The notes beneath the pieces were generated by a model. That model saw only the letters and a program-made list of their open reading frames with translations. It did not search any database and was not told where the DNA came from. Positions 1 through 9,036 of a DNA stretch of 64,000 bases are shown here, in pieces. This stretch comes from Halomonas smyrnensis AAD6. Its GTDB lineage: Bacteria > Pseudomonadota > Gammaproteobacteria > Pseudomonadales > Halomonadaceae. Numbering within the stretch: position 1 is the first letter of the stretch; each line of letters starts with the position of its first letter. The translations under genes were made by a program, and so were the position numbers. Where the stretch lies: the NCBI RefSeq assembly GCF_000265245.1, contig NZ_AJKS02000001.1, forward strand, positions 62,001 through 126,000, written 5' to 3'.

Positions 1-1173
1 GCGGCTGGCGCGCTGGGTCAGGCGCAGGTGGCGGTAGTCGCCGTTCTGGGCCCGGTGCAGGGTCTCCAGCGACGGCGTGGCGCTGCCCAGCACCAGCGGG
101 ATGCCGTGATGGTGGGCGCGGGCCACGGCCAGGTCGCGGGCGTGGTAGCGCAGCCCCTCCTGCTGCTTGAAGGAGCCGTCGTGTTCCTCGTCGACGATGA
201 TCGCGCCGGGGGCGGCCAGGGGCGTGAAGATCGCCGAGCGGGTGCCGATGACGATCGGCGCCCGGCCGCTGGCCGCGGCTTCCCAGGCGTCGAGCCGCTC
301 GTGATCGGTGAGCCCCGAGTGCAGCGCCACCACCGGCACCCGGAAGCGGCGCTTGAAGCGCGCCAGGGTCTGCGGCGTCAGGCCGATCTCGGGCACCAGC
401 ACCAGGGCCTGGCGGCCGCGGCCGGCCACCGCCTCGATCAGCTGCAGGTAGACCTCGGTCTTGCCGCTGCCGGTGACGCCGTGCAGCAGGCAGGGATGAT
501 AGGCGTCGAGGCCCTCGTGAAGCGCGGCCAGGGCGGCGGCCTGCTCGCGGTTGAGCGGCAGCACCGGCTCGGCCAGCAGCGGGCCGCCGGCCTCGGCGGG
601 GCCGGTGCGCGGCTCCTCGCGCCGCGTGACCAGCCCCTTCTTCTCCAGGGCCTGCAGCTGGGGGCGGGTGAACGACTGGGCGAGGATGGCCTGGGCGAGC
701 AGTCCTTGAGGATGCTGGCGCAGCATGGTCAGCAGCTCGGCCTGGCGCGGCGCCCGGCCGAGGCTCTCCGGCGTCTCGCCGGCGCCGGCCTCGGTGACCT
801 GCCAGCGCTCCCGGGTGCGGGCCTCCAGGGCGCGGCCCTGGCGCAGCAGCGCGGGCAGCGCCTGATGCAGGGTGTCGCCGGGCGCGTGCTGGTAGTAGCG
901 GGCGGTGAAGCGGCACAGCCACAGCCAGTCCGCCGGCAGGGGGGCGTCGTCGAGGCGGTCCTCGATCGGCTTGAGACTGGCCAGCGGCAGGTCGCTGTCG
1001 TCGCGGCACTCCACCACCACGCCGACCACCCGGCGCGGGCCGAAGGGCACTCGCACGCGCAGCCCCGGCTGCCAGCCGCCTTCCGGCGGGGCGCCGGCGG
1101 GGCGGTAGTCGAACAGTCGGCGAAGCGGGGAGGGAACGGCGATGCCCAGCACGGCGGGGGAGGAAACGGACAA
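1..1173 (-). CDS. priA: Primosomal protein N' (PriA helicase), N-terminal part, cut by window edge
   Basis: PriA is the 3'-5' DNA helicase that reloads the replisome at stalled forks. The visible 391 residues cover the N-terminal 3'-end/DNA-binding domain, a winged-helix segment and the first helicase lobe. Walker A reads GVTGSGKTEVY and the DEEH box is preceded by AIIVD; a GSATPSLET motif follows near the edge. The zinc-binding region and second lobe lie outside the window (the family is about 730-750 residues). The start is a TTG at 1171-1173, chosen because GGAGG sits five bases upstream and the reading frame then begins SVSSPAVLGIAVPSPL, as expected for PriA. It is divergent from rpmE, an arrangement common in gammaproteobacteria. 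Confidence 0.93.
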   Translation of the reverse strand, partial: MSVSSPAVLGIAVPSPLRRLFDYRPAGAPPEGGWQPGLRVRVPFGPRRVVGVVVECRDDSDLPLASLKPIEDRLDDAPLPADWLWLCRFTARYYQHAPGDTLHQALPALLRQGRALEARTRERWQVTEAGAGETPESLGRAPRQAELLTMLRQHPQGLLAQAILAQSFTRPQLQALEKKGLVTRREEPRTGPAEAGGPLLAEPVLPLNREQAAALAALHEGLDAYHPCLLHGVTGSGKTEVYLQLIEAVAGRGRQALVLVPEIGLTPQTLARFKRRFRVPVVALHSGLTDHERLDAWEAAASGRAPIVIGTRSAIFTPLAAPGAIIVDEEHDGSFKQQEGLRYHARDLAVARAHHHGIPLVLGSATPSLETLHRAQNGDYRHLRLTQRASR

Positions 1174-1202
1174 TTGGCCTCCGGAGGCGGCTCTGCTAGA
1201 AT
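1174..1202 (+). promoter_or_regulatory. Promoter of rpmE
   Basis: The -35 element TTGGCC (1174-1179) and the -10 element TAGAAT (1197-1202) are separated by 17 bases, and TG one base before the -10 makes it an extended -10. Transcription would start near 1209, giving a leader of about 110 bases before rpmE. The -35 overlaps the priA start codon and ribosome site on the other strand. Confidence 0.6.
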
Positions 1203-1261
1203 GCTCGGCCGCCGCGTCACCCTAAGTGGGGCGGCGCCCGGTTTGAACGTTCAGACAACCC

Positions 1262-1299
1262 GTATGCGGTGCCTGGCATGAGATCAGGTGGCGGCATAC
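1262..1299 (+). promoter_or_regulatory. Candidate ribosomal-protein L31 leader hairpin
   Basis: Just upstream of the rpmE ribosome site an outer stem (GTATGC 1262-1267 with GCATAC 1294-1299) encloses an inner stem (GCCTG 1271-1275 with CAGGT 1285-1289) with loop GCATGAGAT. A nested, well-paired structure in an rpmE 5' leader fits an L31 autoregulatory leader, a class described for several bacterial groups. Whether this matches the gammaproteobacterial class is inference. Confidence 0.45.
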
Positions 1300-1317
1300 A
1301 GCGTAGCGAGGCTCAAG

Positions 1318-1530
1318 ATGAAACAAGGTATCCACCCGAATTACAAGACGGTCAACGCCACCTGCTCCTGCGGCGCCACCTTCCAGGTCGGCACCACCAG
1401 CGATCAGGACCTGTCCCTGGACGTCTGCTCTCAGTGCCACCCGTTCTACACTGGCAAGCAGAAGCAGGCGACCACCGGTGGTCGCGTCGAGCGCTTCAAC
1501 AAGCGCTTCGGTGCCGCCGTCAAGCGTTGA
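1318..1530 (+). CDS. rpmE: 50S ribosomal protein L31, zinc-binding form
   Basis: A 70-residue protein of the large ribosomal subunit, beginning [10 protein letters not shown]. It carries the four zinc ligands of the C+ form of L31 (Cys16, Cys18, Cys37 and Cys40, in CSCG and CSQC), so it is the zinc-containing version rather than the zinc-independent YkgM type. An in-frame ATG-less extension to 1288 is possible, but the start at 1318 matches the family N-terminus exactly and has AGCGAGG upstream. A hairpin with a T run follows at 1574-1598. Confidence 0.97.
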   Translation: MKQGIHPNYKTVNATCSCGATFQVGTTSDQDLSLDVCSQCHPFYTGKQKQATTGGRVERFNKRFGAAVKR

Positions 1531-1573
1531 TGCGTCGCCGGCGCCCGGCGCCGGCTTCGGCAGCATCCGAAAG

Positions 1574-1598
1574 AACCCGCCCTCGTGGCGGGTTTTTT
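1574..1598 (+). terminator. Rho-independent terminator of rpmE
   Basis: AACCCGCC and GGCGGGTT pair around a short loop and are followed by a run of six T. Confidence 0.85.
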
Positions 1599-1726
1599 GC
1601 GTGCCCGACGCGCGGCGCCGCCGCCTCGATAAGGGATTCTTTATGGCAGGGCGGCCAAGTATAAGTTGCGATAAATGGTGGTGAACGTCTGCGAAAGCGG
1701 TTGCTAGATTGTGTAACTTTACTAAG

Positions 1727-1753
1727 TTGAGAAGTGGAAGTTTTTTTTATAAT
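1727..1753 (+). promoter_or_regulatory. Candidate maeB promoter with perfect -10
   Basis: A consensus TATAAT at 1748-1753 sits 40 bases before the maeB start in an AT-rich patch. The best -35 is TTGAGA (1727-1732) at a short 15-base spacing, so the -10 is convincing and the -35 less so. Confidence 0.45.
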
Positions 1754-1792
1754 CTCGCTGACCCTCAACATCACTCTGACCGGATCCTGAGC

Positions 1793-3064
1793 ATGACAGA
1801 CGCGAAGAAACAGGCGGCACTGGACTATCACGCGAAGCCCATTCCCGGGAAGCTGTCGGTGGAGCTGACCAAGCCCACCGCGACCTCCCGGGATCTCGCC
1901 CTGGCCTACAGCCCGGGCGTGGCCGAGCCGGTGCGCGAGATCGCTCAGGATCCGGAGAACGCCTATCTCTACACCGGCAAGGGCAACCTGGTGGCGGTGA
2001 TCTCCGACGGCAGCGCCATCCTGGGGCTCGGCAACCTGGGCGCGCTGGCCAGCAAGCCGGTCATGGAGGGCAAGGGCGTGCTGTTCAAGCGCTTCGCCGG
2101 CATCAACTCCACCGACCTGGAGGTCAACGCCGAGAGCCCGCAGGCCTTCATCGACACCGTGGCGCGCATCGTCGATACCTGGGGCGGCATCAACCTCGAG
2201 GACATCAAGGCGCCGGAGTGCTTCGAGATCGAGCGCGCGCTGGTCGAGCAGTGCAGCATCCCGGTGTTCCATGACGACCAGCACGGCACCGCCATCGTCA
2301 CCGCGGCGGGCATGCTCAATGCCCTGGACATCGCCGGCAAGTCCCTCGAGGAGGCGAAGATCGTCTGCCTCGGCGCCGGGGCTGCGGCGATCGCCTGCAT
2401 GAAGCTGCTGGTGTCCTGCGGCGCCCGCGCCGAGAACCTGGTGATGCTGGACCGCAAGGGCGTGATCCACAGCGGCCGCGAGGATCTCAACCAGTACAAG
2501 GCGATGTTCGCGGTCGACACCGACAAGCGCACCCTGGACGACGCCATCGACGCTGCCGACGTCTTCATCGGCCTGTCCGGCCCCGGCCTGATGAGCGCCG
2601 ACCACATCCGCAAGATGGCCGACAATCCGGTGGTGTTCGCCTGCACCAACCCGGATCCGGAGATTCACCCGGACCTGGCCCGCGAGACGCGTCCCGACGT
2701 GATCATGGCCACCGGGCGCTCGGACTACCCGAACCAGGTCAACAACGTGCTGGGCTTCCCGTTCATCTTCCGCGGCGCGCTGGACGTGCGGGCGACGCGC
2801 ATCAACGAGGAGATGAAGGTCGCCGCGGTGCACGCGCTCAAGGACCTGGCCCGCGAGCCGGTGCCCCGGGCGGTGCTGGAGGCCTACGAGGCGGAGAGCA
2901 TGAGCTTCGGGCGCGACTACATCCTGCCCACGCCGGTGGACGTGAGGCTGCTCGAGCGGGTCTCCTCGGCGGTGGCCCAGGCGGCGGTGGACTCCGGCGT
3001 GGCGCGCAAGCCCTATCCCTCGCACTATCCGCTCAAGACCGTGGACGACGTCTACGGCGGCTGA
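1793..3064 (+). CDS. maeB: NADP-dependent malic enzyme, single-domain form
   Basis: Oxidative decarboxylation of malate to pyruvate, supplying NADPH and a link from the TCA cycle to gluconeogenic precursors. The protein is 423 residues and lacks the C-terminal phosphotransacetylase-like domain found in the roughly 760-residue E. coli MaeB; short forms of this size are usual in Pseudomonas and Halomonas relatives. Visible motifs: LAYSPGVA with the catalytic Tyr (about residue 39), ASKPVMEGK with the catalytic Lys (about 94), FHDDQHGTA (about 159-167) and a GAGAAA dinucleotide-binding loop (about 194-199). The ATG at 1793 is preferred to an upstream in-frame ATG at 1709, whose extension overlaps the promoter and is not family-like. 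Confidence 0.93.
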   Translation: MTDAKKQAALDYHAKPIPGKLSVELTKPTATSRDLALAYSPGVAEPVREIAQDPENAYLYTGKGNLVAVISDGSAILGLGNLGALASKPVMEGKGVLFKRFAGINSTDLEVNAESPQAFIDTVARIVDTWGGINLEDIKAPECFEIERALVEQCSIPVFHDDQHGTAIVTAAGMLNALDIAGKSLEEAKIVCLGAGAAAIACMKLLVSCGARAENLVMLDRKGVIHSGREDLNQYKAMFAVDTDKRTLDDAIDAADVFIGLSGPGLMSADHIRKMADNPVVFACTNPDPEIHPDLARETRPDVIMATGRSDYPNQVNNVLGFPFIFRGALDVRATRINEEMKVAAVHALKDLAREPVPRAVLEAYEAESMSFGRDYILPTPVDVRLLERVSSAVAQAAVDSGVARKPYPSHYPLKTVDDVYGG

Positions 3065-3082
3065 TCGCCAAGGCGGTGCGTG

Positions 3083-3115
3083 AACGACGACGCCGGCCCT
3101 CGGGCCGGCGTCGTT
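3083..3115. terminator. Hairpin terminator between convergent maeB and the DUF481 gene
   Basis: An almost perfect GC-rich inverted repeat with a short loop lies between convergent genes. It has no long T run on either strand, so it may act in both directions or only protect 3' ends. Confidence 0.6.
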
Positions 3116-3151
3116 GCGTCTGAGGGGCGCAGGAAGCAGCGCCTCGATGGC

Positions 3152-3898
3152 CTACCAGTCGTAGAGCAGCGAGACGTTGGTGATGCGGTCGGTGCGCGCC
3201 TCGGCGGTGTCGGGCGGGCGGGTGTTGTGCTTGATCTCGTAGGAGAGCTTGAGCGCCAGGTGCTCGTTGAGGCGCGAGGTCAGGCTCGAGAGCGAGCGGG
3301 CGGTGAGGTTGCGATCGGTGCCTTCCAGCGACAGCTCCTGGGCGAAGGAGGCGGTGTCGGAGAGGTGCCAGCGGTAGTCCATGGCGCCGTAGACCACGCC
3401 GAGCCGCTCGGTACGCTGGTCGGTCACGCTGTCGACCCGGTAGCCGGGCCCGGCTTCCAGCGACAGCACATGGCGGTCGTTATCCAGCACCTGGCGGCCG
3501 TAGCCGCCGATCACGGTGGCCTGATAGTCGTAGCCGCTGAAGCGGTCGTCCTCCCAGCGGGCGAAGCCGAAAAGATAGTGCGGGCCTTCGATGTCGTAGC
3601 GCTCGCGGGCCGCCAGCAGATACTGCTCGGCGCTGGTCTCCTCGTCCTGGGTGACGTGGCGGGCCTCGCCGCGCAGGCTGTGGGTGAAGGCGCCATCCAG
3701 CCATACCAGGCGGCCCTTGGCGATCAGGGTCTGGCTGTTGGTGTTGCCCTGCAGATGGGTGAAGCCGAGCTCGGCCTCGCCGGTCAGCGGCGGGGCATCG
3801 CCCGTCGGCTCGGGCGGGGCATAGAAGGGGGAGGCCGTGGCATCGCCGGCCAGCATCAGCAGGCCGAGCCCGCAGGCGAACATCACCTTGGAGCGCAT
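3152..3898 (-). CDS. DUF481 family (YdiY-like) outer-membrane protein
   Basis: A 248-residue protein with a signal peptide (basic MRSK, then a hydrophobic run ending at TASPFYAPP) and a body of alternating polar and aromatic stretches such as ELGFTHLQGNTNSQT and LRGEARHVTQDE. It ends in an aromatic residue (LLYDW), the usual C-terminal signature of outer-membrane beta-barrels. The GNTN and tyrosine-rich strands match the DUF481/YdiY salt-stress-induced outer-membrane family. The role is unknown; transport or envelope maintenance under osmotic stress is inference. It sits downstream of the PBP1A gene on the same strand, about 80 bases away. Confidence 0.8.
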   Translation of the reverse strand: MRSKVMFACGLGLLMLAGDATASPFYAPPEPTGDAPPLTGEAELGFTHLQGNTNSQTLIAKGRLVWLDGAFTHSLRGEARHVTQDEETSAEQYLLAARERYDIEGPHYLFGFARWEDDRFSGYDYQATVIGGYGRQVLDNDRHVLSLEAGPGYRVDSVTDQRTERLGVVYGAMDYRWHLSDTASFAQELSLEGTDRNLTARSLSSLTSRLNEHLALKLSYEIKHNTRPPDTAEARTDRITNVSLLYDW

Positions 3899-3978
3899 GG
3901 TGCTTTCTCGCGGTCGGTTCGGGGGTGAGTGTTAAGGAGGGCCGGTGCGGCGGCGGGCCGCACCGGCGAAGGGGCGAT

Positions 3979-6504
3979 CTAGAAGATGGCTTCGTAGGCG
4001 CCGGTGCCCTCGGAGCCGCTTTCCTGCTCGACGGCCTGATCGACGCGCCGGGGCTGGTAGCTGGGCAGATGGTCGGCGCGGAATATCTCCTCGATGCCGC
4101 CGGACTGGTCGTCGTGCAGCAGGCGGCCGGTATCCGGGTCGACCCGGCGGCTGACCACGCCCTCCGGGCGCTCGGGCCAGTGCTCCGGGGTCCCGTCCAG
4201 GGCCTTGCCCATGAAGTCGACCCAGATCGGCAGGGCGGCCTGGGAGCCGTATTCCGCGGTCGAGCTGTTGTCGTCCTTGCCGACCCACACGGTGGCGGCG
4301 AGCTCGGTGTTGAAGCCGGCGAACCAGGCGTCACGCTGCTCGTTGGTGGTGCCGGTCTTGCCGACGATGTCGCTGCGGTTGAGGGCCAGGGCGCGGCGAG
4401 CGGTGCCGCGCTCGACCACGTCGCGCAGCATGTCGCGGATCAGGTAGGCGGCCTCCGCCTCGACCACGCGCGGCGCGACCCGATAGGTCTTGCCGTCACG
4501 CTCGACGGTCTCCTGGTCGGCGGCACACTCGCGGCAGGCCACGATGGGATCGGCTTCCTGCACCACGGTCTGCGCCTCGCCGCTGGTGATCTTCTCGATC
4601 AGCCAGGGTTCGATGGCGAAGCCGCCGTTGGACAGCACCGCGTAGCCGCGGGTCATCTCCAGCGGCGTCAGGCTGGTGGTGCCGAGCGCCAGCGACAGGC
4701 CATGGGGCAGTCGCTCGGGGTGGAAGCCGAAGTTCTCGAGGAAGTCGATGGTGCGGTCGAGCCCCAGGGTCTGCAGCAGGCGGATGGTGACCAGGTTGCG
4801 CGAGCGGGCGAGGCCGACACGCAGGCGGGTCGGGCCGAGGAAGTCGCCGCTGGAGTTGTTGGGCCGCCACAGTTCGCTGCTGCCGTCCTCCATCACCACC
4901 GGGGCGTCGTTGATGATGGTGGCCGGATTCACCTCGCCGCTGTTCAGGCCGGCCAGGTAGATGAAGGGCTTGAAGATCGAGCCCGCCTGGCGGCGCGCCT
5001 GGAGTGCGCGATTGAACTTGCTGGCGTCGTAGTCGAAGCCGCCCTGCAGGGCTAGGATGGCGCCGGTGTCGGGGTCGAGCACCACCAGCGAGCCCTGGGC
5101 ATCGGGCTGCTGGGAGAGGCGCCAGCTGCCGTCCTCGCGCTGCAGCACGCGGACCAGATCGCCGGGGCTGGCGATGTCGGCGGCGGAGTCCGGCGCCGCG
5201 CCGCGATAGCGGGCGTTGCGATAGGGCTGAGCCCAGTCGAGGCCGTCCCAGGCGATGGTGCGGACCTCGCCGCCGCGGGTCAGCACGCGCATCTCGCGGC
5301 CCTCGGTGGAGGCGACGATGGCCGGCTCCAGCGGGCCCAGCACCGGCGTGCGCTCCAGCACCTGCAGCCAGTTGCTGACGTCGCCGTCGATGCCCTCGAC
5401 CTCGGTCTGGCTGCGCTCGGCGGCCTGGCGGGCGGTGCTCATCACCTCGGGAGACTCGGCTAGCTCTTCCTCGAGGCCCTCGGGGTCGGTGTTCTCCTGG
5501 GCTTCCGCCAGGCTGCGCGGAATGTCGCTCTGCTCGGCGCCGCGCCAGCCGTGGCGGGTGTCGTAGGCGATCAGGCCGTTGGCCAGCGCCTGGCGCGCCT
5601 GGGGCTGCAGCTCGCTGTCCAGGGTGGTGGTGATGCGATAGCCGCCGGTGTAGGCGTCGTCGAAGCGGTCGACGGCGTACTGGCGGGCCATCTCGGCCAC
5701 GTAGTCGGCGGTGACCTCGGCCTTGGTCTGATGGCGGCTGGCGGTGATCGGCGCCTGGACGGCCTCGTCGTAGGCGGCCTGGTCGATGTAGCCGAGGTCG
5801 CGCATGCGGAACAGGATCCAGTTGCGGCGGATCAGCGCGCGTTCGGCGTTGGCCAGCGGGTTGAAGGCGGAGGGGGCCTTGGGCAGGCCGGCGATCATCG
5901 CCTGCTGGGCCAGGCTCAGCTCGTCGAGCGGCTTGTCGTAGTAGACCTCGGCGGCGGCGGCGATGCCGTAGGCGCGATGGCCGAGGAAGATCTTGTTGAC
6001 GTAGAGCTCGAGGATCTCCTGCTTGCTGAGGATCTGCTCCATCTGCAGCGCCAGCAGGATCTCGCGGATCTTGCGGGTGAAGGTCTGGTCCAGGGTGAGC
6101 AGATAGTTGCGCGCCACCTGCATGGTGATGGTGGAGCCCCCGGACTGGATGTTGCCGCCGCTGCCGACCAGTTCCACCGCGGCGCGGGCCAGGCCCTTGG
6201 GATCGACGCCGTGGTGGTCGAAGTAGGAGGCGTCCTCGGCGGCCATCAGCGCATCGATCATGCCCTGCGGAATCTCGTCGAAGTCCACCGGCTGACGACG
6301 CTCCTCGCCGTACTCGCCGATCAGCTTGCCGTCACGGGTGAAGATGCGCAGCGGCGTCTGCAGTTCGAAATCCTGCAGCTGCCGGACGTCGGGCAGCCCG
6401 GGGGCGAAGTAGAGGGCGGCCCCCGCCACGGCCAGCACCGAGGCGGTGGACAGCGAGACCAGCAGCCAGAATGCCGAAAAGGTCAGGGTTCTGATGAACT
6501 TCAT
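3979..6504 (-). CDS. mrcA: Penicillin-binding protein 1A, bifunctional peptidoglycan synthase
   Basis: Class A PBP that polymerises and cross-links peptidoglycan at the cytoplasmic membrane. It has 841 residues with an N-terminal membrane anchor (about 8-33). The glycosyltransferase domain shows AAEDASYFDHHG (catalytic Glu90), GGSTITMQVARN, RKIREILLALQME and KQEILELYVNKIFLG. The transpeptidase domain shows the SIFK motif (Ser509, Lys512), SRN at 568-570 and KTGTT with Lys716. A long insertion between the two domains is typical of PBP1A with its OB-like domain. It is divergent from pilM, the same neighbourhood as ponA-pilMNOPQ in Pseudomonas. No strong ribosome site is visible before the ATG; the start is chosen because MKFIRTLTF directly precedes the anchor. 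Confidence 0.95.
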   Translation of the reverse strand: MKFIRTLTFSAFWLLVSLSTASVLAVAGAALYFAPGLPDVRQLQDFELQTPLRIFTRDGKLIGEYGEERRQPVDFDEIPQGMIDALMAAEDASYFDHHGVDPKGLARAAVELVGSGGNIQSGGSTITMQVARNYLLTLDQTFTRKIREILLALQMEQILSKQEILELYVNKIFLGHRAYGIAAAAEVYYDKPLDELSLAQQAMIAGLPKAPSAFNPLANAERALIRRNWILFRMRDLGYIDQAAYDEAVQAPITASRHQTKAEVTADYVAEMARQYAVDRFDDAYTGGYRITTTLDSELQPQARQALANGLIAYDTRHGWRGAEQSDIPRSLAEAQENTDPEGLEEELAESPEVMSTARQAAERSQTEVEGIDGDVSNWLQVLERTPVLGPLEPAIVASTEGREMRVLTRGGEVRTIAWDGLDWAQPYRNARYRGAAPDSAADIASPGDLVRVLQREDGSWRLSQQPDAQGSLVVLDPDTGAILALQGGFDYDASKFNRALQARRQAGSIFKPFIYLAGLNSGEVNPATIINDAPVVMEDGSSELWRPNNSSGDFLGPTRLRVGLARSRNLVTIRLLQTLGLDRTIDFLENFGFHPERLPHGLSLALGTTSLTPLEMTRGYAVLSNGGFAIEPWLIEKITSGEAQTVVQEADPIVACRECAADQETVERDGKTYRVAPRVVEAEAAYLIRDMLRDVVERGTARRALALNRSDIVGKTGTTNEQRDAWFAGFNTELAATVWVGKDDNSSTAEYGSQAALPIWVDFMGKALDGTPEHWPERPEGVVSRRVDPDTGRLLHDDQSGGIEEIFRADHLPSYQPRRVDQAVEQESGSEGTGAYEAIF

Positions 6505-6764
6505 GAAAACGCGGTATCCATGCTGTGAACGAGTGCGAAGCGGCGGGGGCGAACGAGGGTACAGATGCGCCGGCCATTATAGGAAGCCGTCAGCGCGACC
6601 ACCAGCGTTGACGTCTGGCGACACCCGTTCGTGTGAGATCAGGAAAATTCATGTAGCCTCGAATTACAGGATAAGCATGATGACAGCTGGTATCAGTTGC
6701 TGATGCCGGCGCCATACTACTATGAGCGGTTTAACGCAGGTATTCAGTCGGGAGCATGACCTAG
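6505..6764. other. Divergent intergenic region between PBP1A gene and pilM
   Basis: 260 bases holding the promoters of both divergent genes. TTGACG occurs at 6608-6613 and TTGCTG at 6697-6702, but neither has a convincing -10 at the right distance, so I do not call a specific promoter. No RNA gene or repeat was seen. Confidence 0.5.
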
Positions 6765-7826
6765 ATGCGAATCGGGGCAACCGGCAAGGGGCTCATCGGG
6801 GTCGATATCACGTCGGCCACCGTCAAGCTGATCGAACTCAAGTGGGTCGGCGGGACCTATCGTATCGAGAGCTACGCCGTGCGTCCGCTGCGCGAAGGCG
6901 CCGTGGTGGAGCGGCGTATCCGCGACATGGATGCGGTGGTCGATGCGCTCAAGCGCGTAGTGGACCACGCCAAGCCGACCAGTCGGCGCGTCTCGGTGGC
7001 CGTGCCGGCCAGCGCGGCGATCACCAAGACGCTGATGCTGCCGGCGACGCTCTCCGACGACGAGATCGAGACTCGCATCCAGCTCGACTCCGACAAGCAC
7101 ATTCCCTTTCCGTTCAGTGAGGTGGCCTTCGACTTCCAGCGGCTTGGCCTCAACGATCGCTATGGCGATCAGCAGGACGTGCTGCTCGTCGCCTGTCGTC
7201 AGCAGGATGTCAGCCAGCTGACCGAGGCGGTCAGCCAGGTGGGGCTGACGCCGTCCATGGTGGACGTCGAGACCTTCGCCATGGAGCGCGCCTACACCGA
7301 GCTGGCGACCCAGCTGCCGGCCGGCGGCGCCGAGGATGGCGGCGTGGCCCTGGTGGATATCGGGGCCAACATGAATGCCTTCCACGTGCTGCGCGACGGG
7401 CGGATCACCTACAGCCGCGACACCGTCTTCGGCGGTCGGGCGCTGACCGAGGAGATCCGCAACCGCTACGGGCTGAGCCTCGAGGAGGCCGGCCTGGCCA
7501 AGAAGCGCGGCGGGCTGCCGGACGACTATCGCCGCAGCGTGCTCGATCCCTTCCTCGATACCCTGGTGCAACAGGTCGGGCGCTCGCTGCAGCTCTACTA
7601 CACGGCCGGCCGCAAGCAGGAGGTGCATCGCATGATCCTGGCCGGCGGCACCGGCGTGCTGCCGGGGCTCGCCGACCGCCTGGCGGCGGAAACCGGGATG
7701 GAGGTGGTGATCGCCAATCCCTTCCGGCGCATGAAGATGAGCTCGCGGGTCGACGTGCAGACCCTGTCCGGCGATGCGCCGGCCATGCTGACGGCCTGTG
7801 GGCTGGCGATGAGGGCGCGCGGATGA
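6765..7826 (+). CDS. pilM: Type IV pilus inner-membrane platform protein PilM
   Basis: An actin-like cytoplasmic ATP-binding protein (353 residues) that binds the N-terminal tail of PilN and joins the pilus motor to the inner-membrane alignment complex. The N-terminus GKGLIGVDITSATVKLIEL is the phosphate-1 motif of the FtsA/actin fold; a second glycine-rich motif (LVDIGANMNAFHVL, about residue 200) and a third (ILAGGTGVLPGL, about 290) complete the nucleotide site. First gene of pilMNOPQ; its stop overlaps the pilN start by four bases. Confidence 0.95.
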   Translation: MRIGATGKGLIGVDITSATVKLIELKWVGGTYRIESYAVRPLREGAVVERRIRDMDAVVDALKRVVDHAKPTSRRVSVAVPASAAITKTLMLPATLSDDEIETRIQLDSDKHIPFPFSEVAFDFQRLGLNDRYGDQQDVLLVACRQQDVSQLTEAVSQVGLTPSMVDVETFAMERAYTELATQLPAGGAEDGGVALVDIGANMNAFHVLRDGRITYSRDTVFGGRALTEEIRNRYGLSLEEAGLAKKRGGLPDDYRRSVLDPFLDTLVQQVGRSLQLYYTAGRKQEVHRMILAGGTGVLPGLADRLAAETGMEVVIANPFRRMKMSSRVDVQTLSGDAPAMLTACGLAMRARG

Positions 7827-8407
7827 CCATCGAGATCAATCTTCTGCCCTGGCGTGAGGCGCGGCGCCAGCGGCGCAGCAAGCGCTTCTACCTGGCCCTG
7901 GGGCTGGTCGCCCTGATCGGCCTGGGCGGTGGCTATGCCGTGACCGGGTACTACGCGCAGCAGCTGACGACCCAGCAGCAGCGACACACGCTGATCCGCC
8001 AGCGCACCGCGGAGCTGGATCGCGATATTCGCACCGTCAGCGAATACGAGGCGCGGCTCGAGACCCTGGAACGACGCATCGCGGTGCTGCAGGAACTGCA
8101 GGCCGAGCGTCCCCAGACCGTGCATGTCTTCAATGCCCTGACGGCCAGCCTCGAGGAGGGCGTGTACTACGCCGACCTCCAGCGTCAGGGCGACCGTCTG
8201 CGCCTGACCGGCCTGGCCGAGGACAATCGCCGCGTCTCGGCCCAGCTGCGGGCCCTCGAGGCCTCGCCGGTGCTCGACGTGCCGGTGCTCTCCGAGGTGG
8301 AGGCCGAGGAGGGCGCGCGCCGCTTCGATCTCAGCGTCGGCCAGCACATGCCGGGCACCGCGAACGATACCGGGAGCGACACCGGGAACAAGGAGGTGGC
8401 GCCATGA
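7823..8407 (+). CDS. pilN: Type IV pilus assembly protein PilN
   Basis: A 194-residue bitopic inner-membrane protein that pairs with PilO and docks PilM. The N-terminus TIEINLLPWRE carries the conserved INLLPWR motif that contacts PilM, followed by a membrane helix (about residues 22-43) and a periplasmic coiled-coil/ferredoxin-like domain. It overlaps both neighbours by four bases, so the operon is translationally coupled. Confidence 0.95.
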   Translation: MTIEINLLPWREARRQRRSKRFYLALGLVALIGLGGGYAVTGYYAQQLTTQQQRHTLIRQRTAELDRDIRTVSEYEARLETLERRIAVLQELQAERPQTVHVFNALTASLEEGVYYADLQRQGDRLRLTGLAEDNRRVSAQLRALEASPVLDVPVLSEVEAEEGARRFDLSVGQHMPGTANDTGSDTGNKEVAP

Positions 8408-9036
8408 ACCTCGCGACCGAATGGCGGCGCCTGAAGGACGTGGAGCCGGGCGAGCTGGACATCAAGGAGGCCGGCGGCTGGCCCTTCCTGCTGCAGCTGA
8501 TCTGCTGCCTGCTGATGGTCGGGCTGACCTTCGCCGGTCTCTACTGGTATCTGGCGGCGCCCAAGGCCCAGGAGCTGGAGAGCGCGCGGCAGGAAGAGAC
8601 GCGCCTGCTGCGGGACTATCGCAGCAAGGCGGCTCAGGCGGCCCACCTGCCGATGCTGCGCGAGCAGGTGGAGACGCTGGACGGGCGCCTGGACGTGCTG
8701 GTGGGCATGCTGCCGAGCGGCCCCGAGATTCCGTCGCTGATCGACGACATCAGCGAGTCGGCCATCGACAGTCAGCTGGTCATCGACGCCATTCGCCTGC
8801 GCACCCCCGTCGAGCGGGAGTTCTACGTCGAGCACCCGTTCGATATCCAGGTCCGCGGCGATTACCACCGTATCGGTTCCTTCCTCGCCGCCGTCGCCGA
8901 TCTGCCACGCATCGTGACCCAGCACGACTTCACGCTCGAGCCGACCGAGGGCGGGCGGCTCGAGCTGTCGATGCTGGCGCGGACCTACAGCTATCGGCCG
9001 CCGGAAGCGGCCTCCGACGAGGAGGAGGCGCCATGA
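8404..9036 (+). CDS. pilO: Type IV pilus assembly protein PilO
   Basis: A 210-residue inner-membrane protein that forms the periplasmic PilN-PilO heterodimer and contacts PilP. It has one transmembrane helix (about residues 27-50), a coiled-coil stretch after it (ESARQEETRLLRDYRSKAAQ) and a C-terminal ferredoxin-like fold (FYVEHPFDIQVRGDYHRIGSFL). It starts within an ATGA overlap with pilN and ends in an ATGA overlap with pilP. Confidence 0.95.
   Translation: MNLATEWRRLKDVEPGELDIKEAGGWPFLLQLICCLLMVGLTFAGLYWYLAAPKAQELESARQEETRLLRDYRSKAAQAAHLPMLREQVETLDGRLDVLVGMLPSGPEIPSLIDDISESAIDSQLVIDAIRLRTPVEREFYVEHPFDIQVRGDYHRIGSFLAAVADLPRIVTQHDFTLEPTEGGRLELSMLARTYSYRPPEAASDEEEAP

Noticed and set aside
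1709..1792. N-terminal extension of maeB from an upstream ATG
   Set aside because: It would read through the -10 element TATAAT and is not family-like.
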